Source: Caldifarciminota bacterium 4484_100
GTDB lineage: Bacteria; Hydrothermota; Tepidihabitantia; SM23-42
Direction: 5' to 3'
DNA: 7,916 nucleotides
Assembly: GCA_002049785.1 (NCBI GenBank)
Contig: MUKB01000098.1
Coordinates: forward strand, 1-7,916
Part shown: piece by piece, positions 1 to 6,494 of the stretch
Layout: every line of letters begins with the position of its first letter
Numbering within the stretch: position 1 is the first letter of the stretch
Made by a program: the position numbers and the translations under genes
The notes under the pieces: model-generated
What the model saw: only the letters and a program-made list of their open reading frames with translations
What the model was told of the DNA's origin: nothing
Database searches by the model: none

Positions 1-339
1 AAGCCAGGACTTGAGCTCTCCGCCGCGGTGAAGCCGAATATTTTAGATGCCCGCACCACATTCCACCAGGACTGGGTAAGGTGGTTAAATCAAGGACTCG
101 TAGACTATGTCTGCCTTATGTCATACACACCCTATCTCAATAAGGTTCTCAAAAGAACCATCAGCAGAGTTAAAGAACCACAGAGGGTAATCATCGGCCT
201 GGCTGGATATTGTCTCAGTCCCAGGCAAATCAGAGAACAGGTTCAACTGGTCAACAATTCACCGTTTTCAGGAATCTCATTCTTCTCTTATGAAAGCATA
301 AAGAAGAACCCTGTCTATCTACAGGCATTGTTGCCTTAG
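1..339 (+). CDS. GHL10-like glycoside-hydrolase-related protein, C-terminal fragment
   Basis: The frame is open from base 1 and ends with TAG at 337-339, so this is the last 112 residues of a protein starting before the window. The GTG at 28 is an internal valine, not a start. The stretch QDWVRWLNQGLVDYVCLMSY (about residues 25-44 of the fragment), the following strand VIIGLAGY and the ending GISFFSYESI match what I know of the C-terminal half of the GHL10 barrel (PF02638, related to family 10 glycoside hydrolases and often exported). In that family the segments are late strands of a TIM barrel. The catalytic region and any signal peptide lie outside the window, so substrate and location cannot be judged. 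A separate promoter follows the gene, so it probably ends its own transcription unit. The family call is fairly secure; an actual hydrolase activity is not. Confidence 0.72.
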   Translation, partial: KPGLELSAAVKPNILDARTTFHQDWVRWLNQGLVDYVCLMSYTPYLNKVLKRTISRVKEPQRVIIGLAGYCLSPRQIREQVQLVNNSPFSGISFFSYESIKKNPVYLQALLP

Positions 340-357
340 CCTTTGCGTACTGGAACC

Positions 358-385
358 TTGACATTCTCTCGCTTTCAGGTAAAAT
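358..385 (+). promoter_or_regulatory. Sigma70-type promoter for folK, nearly leaderless
   Basis: A perfect -35 box TTGACA at 358-363 is followed, after a 16-base spacer, by TAAAAT at 380-385, which is five of six matches to the -10 consensus. A start point about seven bases beyond the -10 box falls near 392, while the folK ATG is at 395. The mRNA would therefore have a leader of only a few bases, and there is no Shine-Dalgarno sequence before the ATG. The promoter lies in the 55-base gap after the upstream gene, so the folK cluster has its own transcription start. Confidence 0.75.
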
Positions 386-394
386 GAATAAGTT

Positions 395-877
395 ATGGAA
401 AAAATTTTCCTCCTCCTGGGAACAAACCTTGGCAACGGCAAAGAAAATCTTATCCGAGCACTCGATGAGTTAGAAAAAAAAGGGATTACCATACTGCGTC
501 GGTCCCGTATCTATAAAACCCAGCCCTGGGGTTATTCGAACCAGCCCGATTTCTTAAATCTTGGGGTTGAGGTGAAATGCGATTATCCACCGACCGAGCT
601 CCTCAATATTCTGAAACAGATTGAGAAAAAACTGGGCCGGATAAAGGGTCCACGCTGGGGCCCCAGGCTCATCGATATAGACATCATATTCTATGGAAAT
701 CAGATTGTCAAAACCAGGGAATTGACCATACCCCACCCCCAATTTTTCAACCGTCCCTTTGCCCTGCACATTATTGCCGAATTGGCCCCGGATTTTATCC
801 CTCCTGGTTCTGACCTGAGGATGAGTGAAATATCCAGAGAGGTTTCGGATGAAGGAATTCAGATTTATCGCGGTTGA
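395..877 (+). CDS. folK: 2-amino-4-hydroxy-6-hydroxymethyldihydropteridine pyrophosphokinase (HPPK)
   Basis: This cytosolic enzyme transfers pyrophosphate from ATP to 6-hydroxymethyl-7,8-dihydropterin, giving the substrate for dihydropteroate synthase in folate synthesis. At 160 residues it has the normal length of stand-alone HPPK. Visible signatures are LLGTNLGNGKENL near the N-terminus (residues 7-19), KTQPWGYSNQPDFLN (41-55), the ExxLGR element (about 77-82) and the family signature RWGPRLIDIDI (87-97). In the signature D94 and D96 are the two Mg-binding aspartates. TIPHPQFFNRPFAL (111-124) completes the active site with H114 and R120. The ATG at 395 is chosen because the protein aligns from its first strand and a strong promoter lies just upstream; no Shine-Dalgarno is present. 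Its 3' end overlaps the deoxynucleoside kinase by 29 bases, implying co-expression. The identification is very secure. Confidence 0.96.
   Translation: MEKIFLLLGTNLGNGKENLIRALDELEKKGITILRRSRIYKTQPWGYSNQPDFLNLGVEVKCDYPPTELLNILKQIEKKLGRIKGPRWGPRLIDIDIIFYGNQIVKTRELTIPHPQFFNRPFALHIIAELAPDFIPPGSDLRMSEISREVSDEGIQIYRG
837..842 (+). promoter_or_regulatory. Shine-Dalgarno site deciding the kinase start
   Basis: GAGAGG lies inside the end of folK, six bases before ATG 849. No comparable site precedes the alternative GTG at 825, so this element favours the shorter 211-residue kinase. Confidence 0.6.
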
Positions 878-1484
878 AGGCGTCATCGGTGCAGGAAAAA
901 CATCCCTGACTAAGATCCTGGCAGACAGGTTTCATGCCGGGGTCATCCTCGAGGAATTTGAGGAGAATCCATTCCTGGAGAAGTTCTATTCAGACCCTGA
1001 AAAATATGCCTTCCATACCCAGATTTACTTTCTCTTATCAAGGTATCGGCAACAACGAGAGATCGCCCAGATCGACCTGTTCCATTCGCGGGTAATTACC
1101 GACTACCTCTTTGCAAAAGACCGAATCTTCGCCGAGATAAATCTAAACGAGGCCGAGTTCTCTCTTTATGACAAGATTTACTCACTATTAGAACCGGACA
1201 TCCCAGGCCCGGACCTGGTAATATATCTCCAGGCCGAACCCCAGCTCCTTTATCGTCGGATTAAAGAAAGGGCACGGACTTTTGAACAGGAGATCGAATT
1301 TGAATATATCGAAGAGCTTTGTGATGCCTACAACTCATTCTTCTTCCACTACAACCGCTCTCCCCTATTGATTGTAGATATCAAGGGGTTCGATTTCATC
1401 ACAACGCCCAAAGACCTTGATCTCCTCTATGAGGAGATTGTAAATCTAAAAGAACCGCGGAGGATAATATCAAAACAATGGTAA
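849..1484 (+). CDS. Deoxynucleoside kinase (dGK/dAK/dCK family)
   Basis: Predicted to phosphorylate a deoxynucleoside to its 5'-monophosphate with ATP or another NTP, feeding dNTP salvage in the cytosol. The P-loop is GVIGAGKT at residues 11-18. The glutamates E35/E36 follow strand 2, where the family has its substrate-activating Glu. ITDYLFAKDRIFA (83-95) matches the segment typical of bacterial deoxynucleoside kinases, and RIKERARTFEQEIEFEYI (137-154) is the arginine-rich lid. The 211-residue length is usual. The frame also allows GTG at 825, but ATG 849 is preferred because GAGAGG at 837-842 lies six bases upstream and because the protein then begins right at the first strand. It starts inside folK and overlaps panB by 7 bases, so coupling is likely. 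I recall folK, this kinase and panB occurring together in other bacteria. Which deoxynucleoside is used cannot be told from sequence. Confidence 0.9.
   Translation: MKEFRFIAVEGVIGAGKTSLTKILADRFHAGVILEEFEENPFLEKFYSDPEKYAFHTQIYFLLSRYRQQREIAQIDLFHSRVITDYLFAKDRIFAEINLNEAEFSLYDKIYSLLEPDIPGPDLVIYLQAEPQLLYRRIKERARTFEQEIEFEYIEELCDAYNSFFFHYNRSPLLIVDIKGFDFITTPKDLDLLYEEIVNLKEPRRIISKQW
1459..1463 (+). promoter_or_regulatory. Shine-Dalgarno-like site before panB, with long spacing
   Basis: GGAGG within the end of the kinase gene lies 14 bases before the panB ATG at 1478, longer than the usual 5-9 bases. No in-frame start codon lies between, and the panB N-terminus aligns well from 1478. Initiation may therefore rely partly on coupling to translation of the overlapping kinase gene. 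Confidence 0.45.
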
Positions 1485-2266
1485 CCATAAATAAGATTAA
1501 ATCGATGAAGCAGAAAGAGAAGATCGTTTGCCTTACCGCCTATGACTATCTTTTTGCAAAACTCCTTGACGAATCTGGTATCGACATTATTCTGGTCGGA
1601 GATTCAGCTGCCAATGTCTTTGCAGGAGAAGAAACAACCCTGCCGATAACAATGACCGAAATGCTATATCACACAAGGGTTGTTGCCCGGGCCGCTCAAC
1701 ACAGCCTGGTGATAGCAGATATGCCCTTTCTTTCCTATCAGGTTTCGATGAACCAGGCGGTCTACAATGCAGGTAGATTCCTCAAGGTTGGAGCCAAAGG
1801 GGTAAAGGTCGAAGGTGCTGAACCGCTGGTCCCTACAATCCAGAGATTGGTTGAACTGGGTATTCCGGTAATGGGCCATCTCGGGCTCACCCCCCAATCG
1901 GTTCATAAATTCGGTGGCTATAAACTTCAGGGCCGGGATGAAAAATCTGCACAGAAGATGATTAAAGACGCAAAACTGCTCGAATCCTCCGGATGTTTTG
2001 CCGTTGTCCTGGAAAAGATACCCAGTTCACTTGCTAAAGAGATAACCTCAGAACTTAAAATTCCCACGATTGGAATCGGTGCCGGACCCTATTGTGACGG
2101 TCAGATCCTCGTTCTTCACGATATCCTCGGTCTGTTCGAAGAATTCCAGCCAAAGTTTGTTAAACGGTATGCACAACTCGCTCCAGAAATTCGCCAGGCA
2201 GTGCTCCAGTATAAGGATGAAGTGAAGAAAGGTATATTTCCTGACCAAAAACATTCCTATGATTGA
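1478..2266 (+). CDS. panB: 3-methyl-2-oxobutanoate hydroxymethyltransferase
   Basis: Catalyses transfer of a hydroxymethyl group from 5,10-methylenetetrahydrofolate to 2-oxoisovalerate to make ketopantoate, the first committed step to pantothenate and CoA, in the cytosol. The 262-residue length is normal. LTAYDYLFAKLL (19-30) is followed by the metal and substrate segment ILVGDSAANVFAG (38-50, D42) and ADMPF (80-84, D81). KVEG (110-113, E112), GHLGLTPQ (133-140) and VLEKIP with the catalytic E179 come next, then IGIGAGPYCDGQILVLHD (198-215). The metal ligands D42, D81 and E112 are all present. GDSAAN replaces the GDSLGM of enterobacterial PanB and resembles Bacteroidetes versions. The gene overlaps the kinase by 7 bases. 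PanB consumes a folate cofactor, so sharing a cluster with folK makes biochemical sense. No panC or panD is in view. Confidence 0.96.
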   Translation: MVTINKIKSMKQKEKIVCLTAYDYLFAKLLDESGIDIILVGDSAANVFAGEETTLPITMTEMLYHTRVVARAAQHSLVIADMPFLSYQVSMNQAVYNAGRFLKVGAKGVKVEGAEPLVPTIQRLVELGIPVMGHLGLTPQSVHKFGGYKLQGRDEKSAQKMIKDAKLLESSGCFAVVLEKIPSSLAKEITSELKIPTIGIGAGPYCDGQILVLHDILGLFEEFQPKFVKRYAQLAPEIRQAVLQYKDEVKKGIFPDQKHSYD

Positions 2267-2281
2267 TACATAACCTCAACA

Positions 2282-5029
2282 ATGGAAGAACATCCTGAAA
2301 AAGAAAATTTCTTAAAAGAACTGATTAAATTGAAGAAATGGATGGCCGAGCTTGAAGCGGAACCGCAGGGCAGTGCCGCACAAAAATTTGTCTTTCAGGG
2401 ACTGGTTGAAGGAGCCGGGATTGCGATTCTCATTGACGACCGAAAGGGCAATTTCCGTTACTACAACCAGAAGTTTGCCCAGCTCTTTGGTTACTCCTAT
2501 GAAGAGATGAAGAACCAGTCAATAAATACATTGGTCCATTCTGATGATGTAGAAAAGGTGATGGCATACCACCAGAAAAGGCTTGAAGGTGCTAATGTAC
2601 CTACACGATATGAATTTCGGGGGATAAAAAAGGACGGCACAACAATTTATCTTGAAGTCGATGTCGTGCCTTATAAGGACAATGATAAAATCATCGGAAC
2701 CTGCTCCTATATCTGGGAGATTGCTGAGAGAAAGAAACTTGAAGAACACTTGGAAAGGGCAATAAACGAAAAAACCGAACTTCTGCAGAAAGAGATTCAG
2801 GCGCATCAACAGACCGAAATTGCTCTCCGTGAGATCGAAGCCCGTTATCGTGCCCTGTATGACCAGCGTATTCTCGCCCTGTATATGATGGACCTCAACG
2901 GAAGGTTCATCGATGCCAATGATGCGGCATTAAAAATCCTGGACTATAAAAGGGAGGATTTGAAAAAGACGACTATTGCTACACTCTTGAGCGGTGACCA
3001 GCTCCTGAAGGCGTATAACATCATTGAAGAGATAAAAGAGAAGGGATATCAGGATCGAGTGCTTGAATATCGTATAAAAAAGGATGACGGCAGTTATGTC
3101 TGGGTTGAGACCGAGGCATTTCTTGTCCATCATGATGGAAAGCCCTATGCCGTACTGGGCATAGCCCGCGATATAACCAAGCGAAAAGAGGCAGAAGAGG
3201 CGTTAAAAAAATCTGAAGCGGAGATGTCCCTGATCCTCGACAGTATGTCTGAATATGTTGTCTATCACGATAAAGAACTCAAAATACTCTGGGCAAATAA
3301 GTCAGTCTATAAATCTATGGGTCTTCAACCAGGTGAGTTGAAGGGACGTGCCTGTTACGAGATTGGTATAAAGAGGACCGAGCCCTGCGAAGGCTGTCCG
3401 GTCGTAAAAACCTTAAGGACCGGTAGACCGGAAATGGGTGAAGTGGTGACTGCGGAAAATCGAGAGTGGTTTATCCGCGCCTATCCGGTAAAAGACGAAG
3501 AAGGGAATATCCAGGGTGTGGTTGAAATCAGTTTTGACATAACCGTGCTGAAGCGTGCCGAGCAAGCCCTGCGCGAGAGTGAGGAGAAATACAAGACCCT
3601 TACCGACAACATCAATGTCGGGATCTATCGCAATACTGTAGGTGAAAAGGGTCGCTTCATTGAGGTAAATCCCGCTTTAGTAAAGATGTTCGGGTTTCAA
3701 AACCGGGATGAACTATTAGATTTGAATGTATCTGATTTATATCAAAACCCTGAAGACCGGAAGCGATTCAACCAGAAGATTTTAAAAGAAGGTTTTGTAA
3801 AAAATGAAATATTACATCTCCGTAAAAAGGATGGCACTCCATTCATCGCCTCAGTATCGGCAGTTGTAGTAAAAGATGAAAAGGGAAATCAGGTATACTA
3901 CGATGGAATCATTGAAGATATAACCGAACGGGTAGAGGGTGAAAAGCTCAAAAATTCCCTGTATCGCATATCAGATGCTGCCCAATCTGCCAAGTCACTC
4001 CAGGAACTCTACCGTTCTATCCACAAAATTATTATCGACTTAATACCGACAAAGAACCTCTATATCGCACTATACGATGAAAACACCCGGATGATACACT
4101 TCCCCTACTATGTCGATAAGTATGATAAGACTCCAGCTCCCCGTAAACCGAGTAAGGGACTGACCGAGTATGTATTACATACCGGCAACCTATTACATGC
4201 CCCTCGAGAGGTCGTGGAGAATATGGCAGAAAAGGGTGAGATAGAGATTATCGGCAGGATGTCGGTCGACTGGCTCGGAGTGCCATTGAAACTGAAGGAG
4301 AAGGTCATCGGTGTGCTTGCGGTTCAAAGTTACGAAGAAAATATTAGATTCAAAAAGAAGGACGAAGACATCCTGAAATTTGTTTCCGGTCAGATTGCAT
4401 CCGTAATAGAAAGAAAGCGTGCCGAATCCGAATTGAAGGCAAGTTATGAAAAACTTCAGAAGATTATCGAAGAGACCGTAGATGCACTGGCTTCAACCTC
4501 GGAGAAGAGAGACCCATATACCGCGGGTCATCAATATCGGGTGACCCGGCTCGCCTGTGCCATCGCCCAGGAGCTGGGGATGGAAAAAGACCGGATTGAA
4601 GGCTTGAGGGTTGCGGGCATTGTCCATGACATTGGAAAAATATATGTTGCTGCAGAGATATTAAATAAACCGGTAAGACTGCGGGATATCGAGATGAACC
4701 TAATAAAGGCACACAGTCAGGCTGGTTATGAGATTTTAAAGACAATCGAATTTCCCTGGCCGGTTGCAGAAATTGTATACCAGCACCATGAGAGGATTGA
4801 TGGCTCAGGATATCCCCGGGGTCTCAAAGGTGATGAAATCCTGGCCGAGGCAAAGATTCTGGCGGTTGCGGATGTGGTCGATGCAATGTGCTCGCATCGA
4901 CCCTACCGCTCAGCTCTTGGTATCTCTGAAGCCCTGGAGGAACTCGAAAAAAATCGGGGAAAACTTTATGAACCCAAGGTTGTAGATGCCTGTTTGAAAC
5001 TCTTTCGCACGAAGAAATTCCACTGGTAA
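2282..5029 (+). CDS. Cytosolic PAS4-GAF-HD-GYP sensor, probable cyclic-di-GMP phosphodiesterase
   Basis: This is a 915-residue protein without signal peptide or membrane segments. The domains in order are PAS1 (about 40-150), a charged coiled coil (150-190), PAS2 (186-302), PAS3 (310-425), PAS4 (432-552), GAF (560-712), a helical linker, and HD-GYP (735-910). PAS boundaries show repeated PAC-type endings such as ARDITKRKEAEEAL and SFDITVLKRAEQAL. HD-GYP carries H750, the HD pair H782-D783, H811, and HHERIDGSGYP at 835-845, so the metal ligands and GYP motif look intact. HD-GYP proteins hydrolyse cyclic di-GMP; here the activity is presumably tuned by PAS and GAF ligands. PAS3 has an extra cysteine cluster (C358, C369, C372). 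There is no receiver, kinase or GGDEF domain. ATG 2282 is the first start after the in-frame panB stop, 15 bases away, with no clear Shine-Dalgarno. Signal and output are unknown. Confidence 0.92.
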   Translation: MEEHPEKENFLKELIKLKKWMAELEAEPQGSAAQKFVFQGLVEGAGIAILIDDRKGNFRYYNQKFAQLFGYSYEEMKNQSINTLVHSDDVEKVMAYHQKRLEGANVPTRYEFRGIKKDGTTIYLEVDVVPYKDNDKIIGTCSYIWEIAERKKLEEHLERAINEKTELLQKEIQAHQQTEIALREIEARYRALYDQRILALYMMDLNGRFIDANDAALKILDYKREDLKKTTIATLLSGDQLLKAYNIIEEIKEKGYQDRVLEYRIKKDDGSYVWVETEAFLVHHDGKPYAVLGIARDITKRKEAEEALKKSEAEMSLILDSMSEYVVYHDKELKILWANKSVYKSMGLQPGELKGRACYEIGIKRTEPCEGCPVVKTLRTGRPEMGEVVTAENREWFIRAYPVKDEEGNIQGVVEISFDITVLKRAEQALRESEEKYKTLTDNINVGIYRNTVGEKGRFIEVNPALVKMFGFQNRDELLDLNVSDLYQNPEDRKRFNQKILKEGFVKNEILHLRKKDGTPFIASVSAVVVKDEKGNQVYYDGIIEDITERVEGEKLKNSLYRISDAAQSAKSLQELYRSIHKIIIDLIPTKNLYIALYDENTRMIHFPYYVDKYDKTPAPRKPSKGLTEYVLHTGNLLHAPREVVENMAEKGEIEIIGRMSVDWLGVPLKLKEKVIGVLAVQSYEENIRFKKKDEDILKFVSGQIASVIERKRAESELKASYEKLQKIIEETVDALASTSEKRDPYTAGHQYRVTRLACAIAQELGMEKDRIEGLRVAGIVHDIGKIYVAAEILNKPVRLRDIEMNLIKAHSQAGYEILKTIEFPWPVAEIVYQHHERIDGSGYPRGLKGDEILAEAKILAVADVVDAMCSHRPYRSALGISEALEELEKNRGKLYEPKVVDACLKLFRTKKFHW

Positions 5030-5038
5030 AGATTTTCC

Positions 5039-5077
5039 AATGACTCAATGACGCAATGTTTTAATGACCAATGACAT
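5039..5077 (+). repeat. Degenerate tandem array, period 8, core AATGAC, five units
   Basis: AATGAC or AATG begins at 5039, 5047, 5055, 5063 and 5070, giving spacings of 8, 8, 8 and 7. Four units keep AATGAC in full; the third reads AATGTT. The last two bases of each unit vary. The array starts ten bases after the stop codon of the sensor gene, in non-coding DNA. Confidence 0.8.
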
Positions 5078-5099
5078 AAGGAAGTATCTTTATGAGTAT

Positions 5100-5154
5100 A
5101 TCAGCTAATCAGCACAACAGCAGGAAGGATACCAGCACATCAGCAGCTCAGAAT
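5100..5154 (+). repeat. Degenerate tandem array, period about 8, core ATCAGC
   Basis: Units ATCAGCTA (5100), ATCAGCAC (5108), AACAGCAG (5116), GAAGGATA (5124, badly decayed), CCAGCAC (5132), ATCAGCAG (5139) and CTCAGAAT (5147) follow each other in near-perfect 8-base register. The sequence is non-coding. The same core recurs in reverse orientation at 5168-5206. Confidence 0.7.
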
Positions 5155-5167
5155 AACATTTTTATCC

Positions 5168-5206
5168 CTGATAATCTGATATGCTGATTCACTGCCCACT
5201 GATACG
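5168..5206 (-). repeat. Inverted counterpart array, period 8, core CTGAT (ATCAG on the other strand)
   Basis: CTGATAAT (5168), CTGATATG (5176), CTGATTCA (5184), CTGCCCA (5192) and CTGATACG (5199) continue in 8-base register, with one 7-base step. Read on the - strand the core is ATCAG, the same as the 5100-5154 array. Bases 5176-5188 pair with 5100-5112 at 11 of 13 positions, so the two arrays could fold into a long imperfect hairpin. Confidence 0.7.
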
Positions 5207-5217
5207 AAAGGGGTTAT

Positions 5218-5451
5218 GCCAAGATAAAAAAGGGGCGAGGAACATCCCACAGTAGCTGGGAGATACGCTTTTCCACCCTCAATGCAAAAGAGCGTAAAAA
5301 ATTGAGAAAGGCGATGCGGTTATTTGGATTTAAATGTGGCAAACAGTTCAAAAAACATTCAAGAATAATAGTTCCATACTACGGATATAACCAGCTAACA
5401 ACATTTTTTAAAATAATCAGACCGAGAAGAAAGCGCATCCCCACTAAATAG
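5218..5451 (+). pseudogene. Short basic ORF lacking an in-frame start; possible LAGLIDADG-like remnant
   Basis: The frame is open from 5203 to TAG at 5449-5451 and encodes about 77 residues from 5218. It looks protein-like: a WEIRFSTL strand, a KERKKLRKAMRLFGF helix, a basic loop, a RIIVPYYG strand and a NQLTTFFKII helix, ending in PRRKR. About a third of residues are Lys or Arg, suggesting nucleic-acid binding. No ATG, GTG or TTG opens the frame before TTG 5302 or ATG 5314. An ATG at 5216, just after GAAAGGGG, is one base out of register and hits a stop three codons later. One extra C there would give MPKIKKGRG joined to the rest, so a one-base deletion or assembly error is the simplest reading. 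The strand-helix-strand-helix pattern resembles the C-terminal half of a LAGLIDADG endonuclease domain, but the catalytic helix is missing. That family guess is weak; the ORF itself is moderately supported. Confidence 0.45.
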
Positions 5452-5460
5452 TCATTGCAG

Positions 5461-6408
5461 ATGGCCCCGTATCTCTGGATTCCGGTATTTCTGATAAGCC
5501 TCTATGTCCTTATCAAGGCATCTGAATACTTTACAAGATCTGCTGAAACGCTCGGCATATCCTTGGGAATTCCCAATTTCATTGTTGGTGTAACGATTGT
5601 TGCATTCGGCACCTCCCTGCCGGAAATTGTATCATCAATCTTTGCTGTAGTAAAGGGTTCTTCCGAGATTGTGCTGGGCAATGTGGTGGGTTCCAATATC
5701 ACCAACATATTTCTCATCGTGGGATGTGCCGCAGTCCTGGCGAAGAAGATGAAGATAAAATTCGAGATTCTCCATATCGATCTTCCGTTTCTGATTGCCT
5801 CAGCAGGTTTTCTCAGCTTTGCGGTTTGGGATGGAACCTTCACCCGTCTCGAGGCGTTATTATCACTTCTCGGCATCTTGGTCTTTATCCTCTATGCCAT
5901 ATCGACCCGAAAAGGAAGAATCGACATCCGGGGTGGGCTTGAAGACAAAACCGTCCCGCGACATCTGAGGTTAAAGACAATAACCGTTCTTGTAATAAGT
6001 GGTATCTTCATCTATCTGGGTGGAAAGTTTACGATTGATGCGGTCATAAAACTCTCGCAAATTTTTAATATTGGCAAAGAAATCATCGGTGCGAGTGCGG
6101 TTGCCCTGGGAACTTCGCTTCCTGAACTTATTGTGAGTATCACGGCGGTGCGTCAGGGTAAACCCGAACTTGCGATTGGTAATGTCCTCGGTTCAAATGT
6201 ATTCAATGCCTTTGCGGTAATGGGCATTCCAGGTCTTGTGGGACCTCTGGTTGTCCCCCAGCATATCCTCCATCTGGGCATCCCGATGCTCGTCTTTGCC
6301 ACCCTGCTCTTCTTCTTTATGATTCAGGATAAGGAAATCACCAGATGGGAGGGATTTCTGCTTCTGATATTTTATGCCTTCTTTCTCATAAAGCTGTTTC
6401 TGATTTAG
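5461..6408 (+). CDS. CaCA-family Na+/Ca2+ (or cation/Ca2+) antiporter
   Basis: This is an inner-membrane exchanger of 315 residues, the usual size for single-subunit prokaryotic CaCA proteins (YrbG/NCX_Mj type). It uses an ion gradient, typically Na+ or H+, to export Ca2+. The hallmark alpha repeats are both intact. Alpha-1 has VAFGTSLPEIVSS (about 47-59, E55) and LGNVVGSNITNIF (73-85). Alpha-2 has VALGTSLPELIVS (about 215-227, E222) and IGNVLGSNVFNAF (239-251). About ten hydrophobic segments surround them, with a charged cytosolic loop near 150-173 between the two halves. ATG 5461 is preferred over TTG 5455 two codons earlier because the first membrane segment begins directly after it. Neither has a Shine-Dalgarno. 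The upstream basic ORF ends in the same frame 9 bases before. The ion coupled cannot be decided from sequence. Confidence 0.92.
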   Translation: MAPYLWIPVFLISLYVLIKASEYFTRSAETLGISLGIPNFIVGVTIVAFGTSLPEIVSSIFAVVKGSSEIVLGNVVGSNITNIFLIVGCAAVLAKKMKIKFEILHIDLPFLIASAGFLSFAVWDGTFTRLEALLSLLGILVFILYAISTRKGRIDIRGGLEDKTVPRHLRLKTITVLVISGIFIYLGGKFTIDAVIKLSQIFNIGKEIIGASAVALGTSLPELIVSITAVRQGKPELAIGNVLGSNVFNAFAVMGIPGLVGPLVVPQHILHLGIPMLVFATLLFFFMIQDKEITRWEGFLLLIFYAFFLIKLFLI

Positions 6409-6413
6409 AAGAA

Positions 6414-6424
6414 ACCTGACACCA
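6414..6424 (+). repeat. Direct repeat ACCTGACACCA, left copy
   Basis: These 11 bases are repeated exactly at 6646-6656, so the pair brackets the repeat mosaic. The left copy starts six bases after the antiporter stop codon. Confidence 0.75.
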
Positions 6425-6445
6425 CTGAAATTCCTCAGCACCAGG

Positions 6446-6494
6446 TTCAGGGTGACATTCTTTTTCAAATTCGAATTCCGAAATCCAAAATGCC
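6446..6494 (+). repeat. Composite repeat unit, copy A (TTCAG arm, T-rich run, 7-base array)
   Basis: TTCAGGGTGAC (6446-6456) and a T-rich run are followed by four units in exact 7-base register: AAATTCG (6467), AATTCCG (6474), AAATCCA (6481) and AAATGCC (6488). The same order of parts recurs about 120 bases downstream as copy B. A degenerate left arm, CCTCAG at 6433-6438, may pair with the TTCAGG arm. Confidence 0.7.

Noticed and set aside
319..345. Possible terminator hairpin GGCATTGTTGCC at the end of the GHL10-like gene
   Set aside because: The stem is only four bases, overlaps the coding end and has no T-run after it.
2258..2282. Separate promoter (TATGAT at 2258-2263) for the sensor gene
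   Set aside because: No acceptable -35 box at 16-18 bases upstream, so it is not supported beyond a chance -10 match.
4464..5048. Long open frames on the - strand and in another + frame inside the HD-GYP end of the sensor
   Set aside because: They overlap strongly conserved HD-GYP codons, and their translations show no domain-like pattern.
5039..5206. CRISPR array
   Set aside because: Units are only 8 bases with no unique spacers of 25-40 bases, and no cas genes are present.
5244..5261. Short hairpin TCCCA...TGGGA inside the basic ORF
   Set aside because: Five pairs with a 7-base loop and no tail; expected by chance in this length.
5502..5876. A 124-codon - strand frame inside the antiporter gene
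   Set aside because: It runs antisense to the intact alpha-1 repeat; the antiporter fully explains the coding signal.
6193..6468. A - strand frame spanning the antiporter end and the repeat spacer
   Set aside because: It mixes antisense antiporter sequence with repeat DNA and has no start signal or recognisable pattern.
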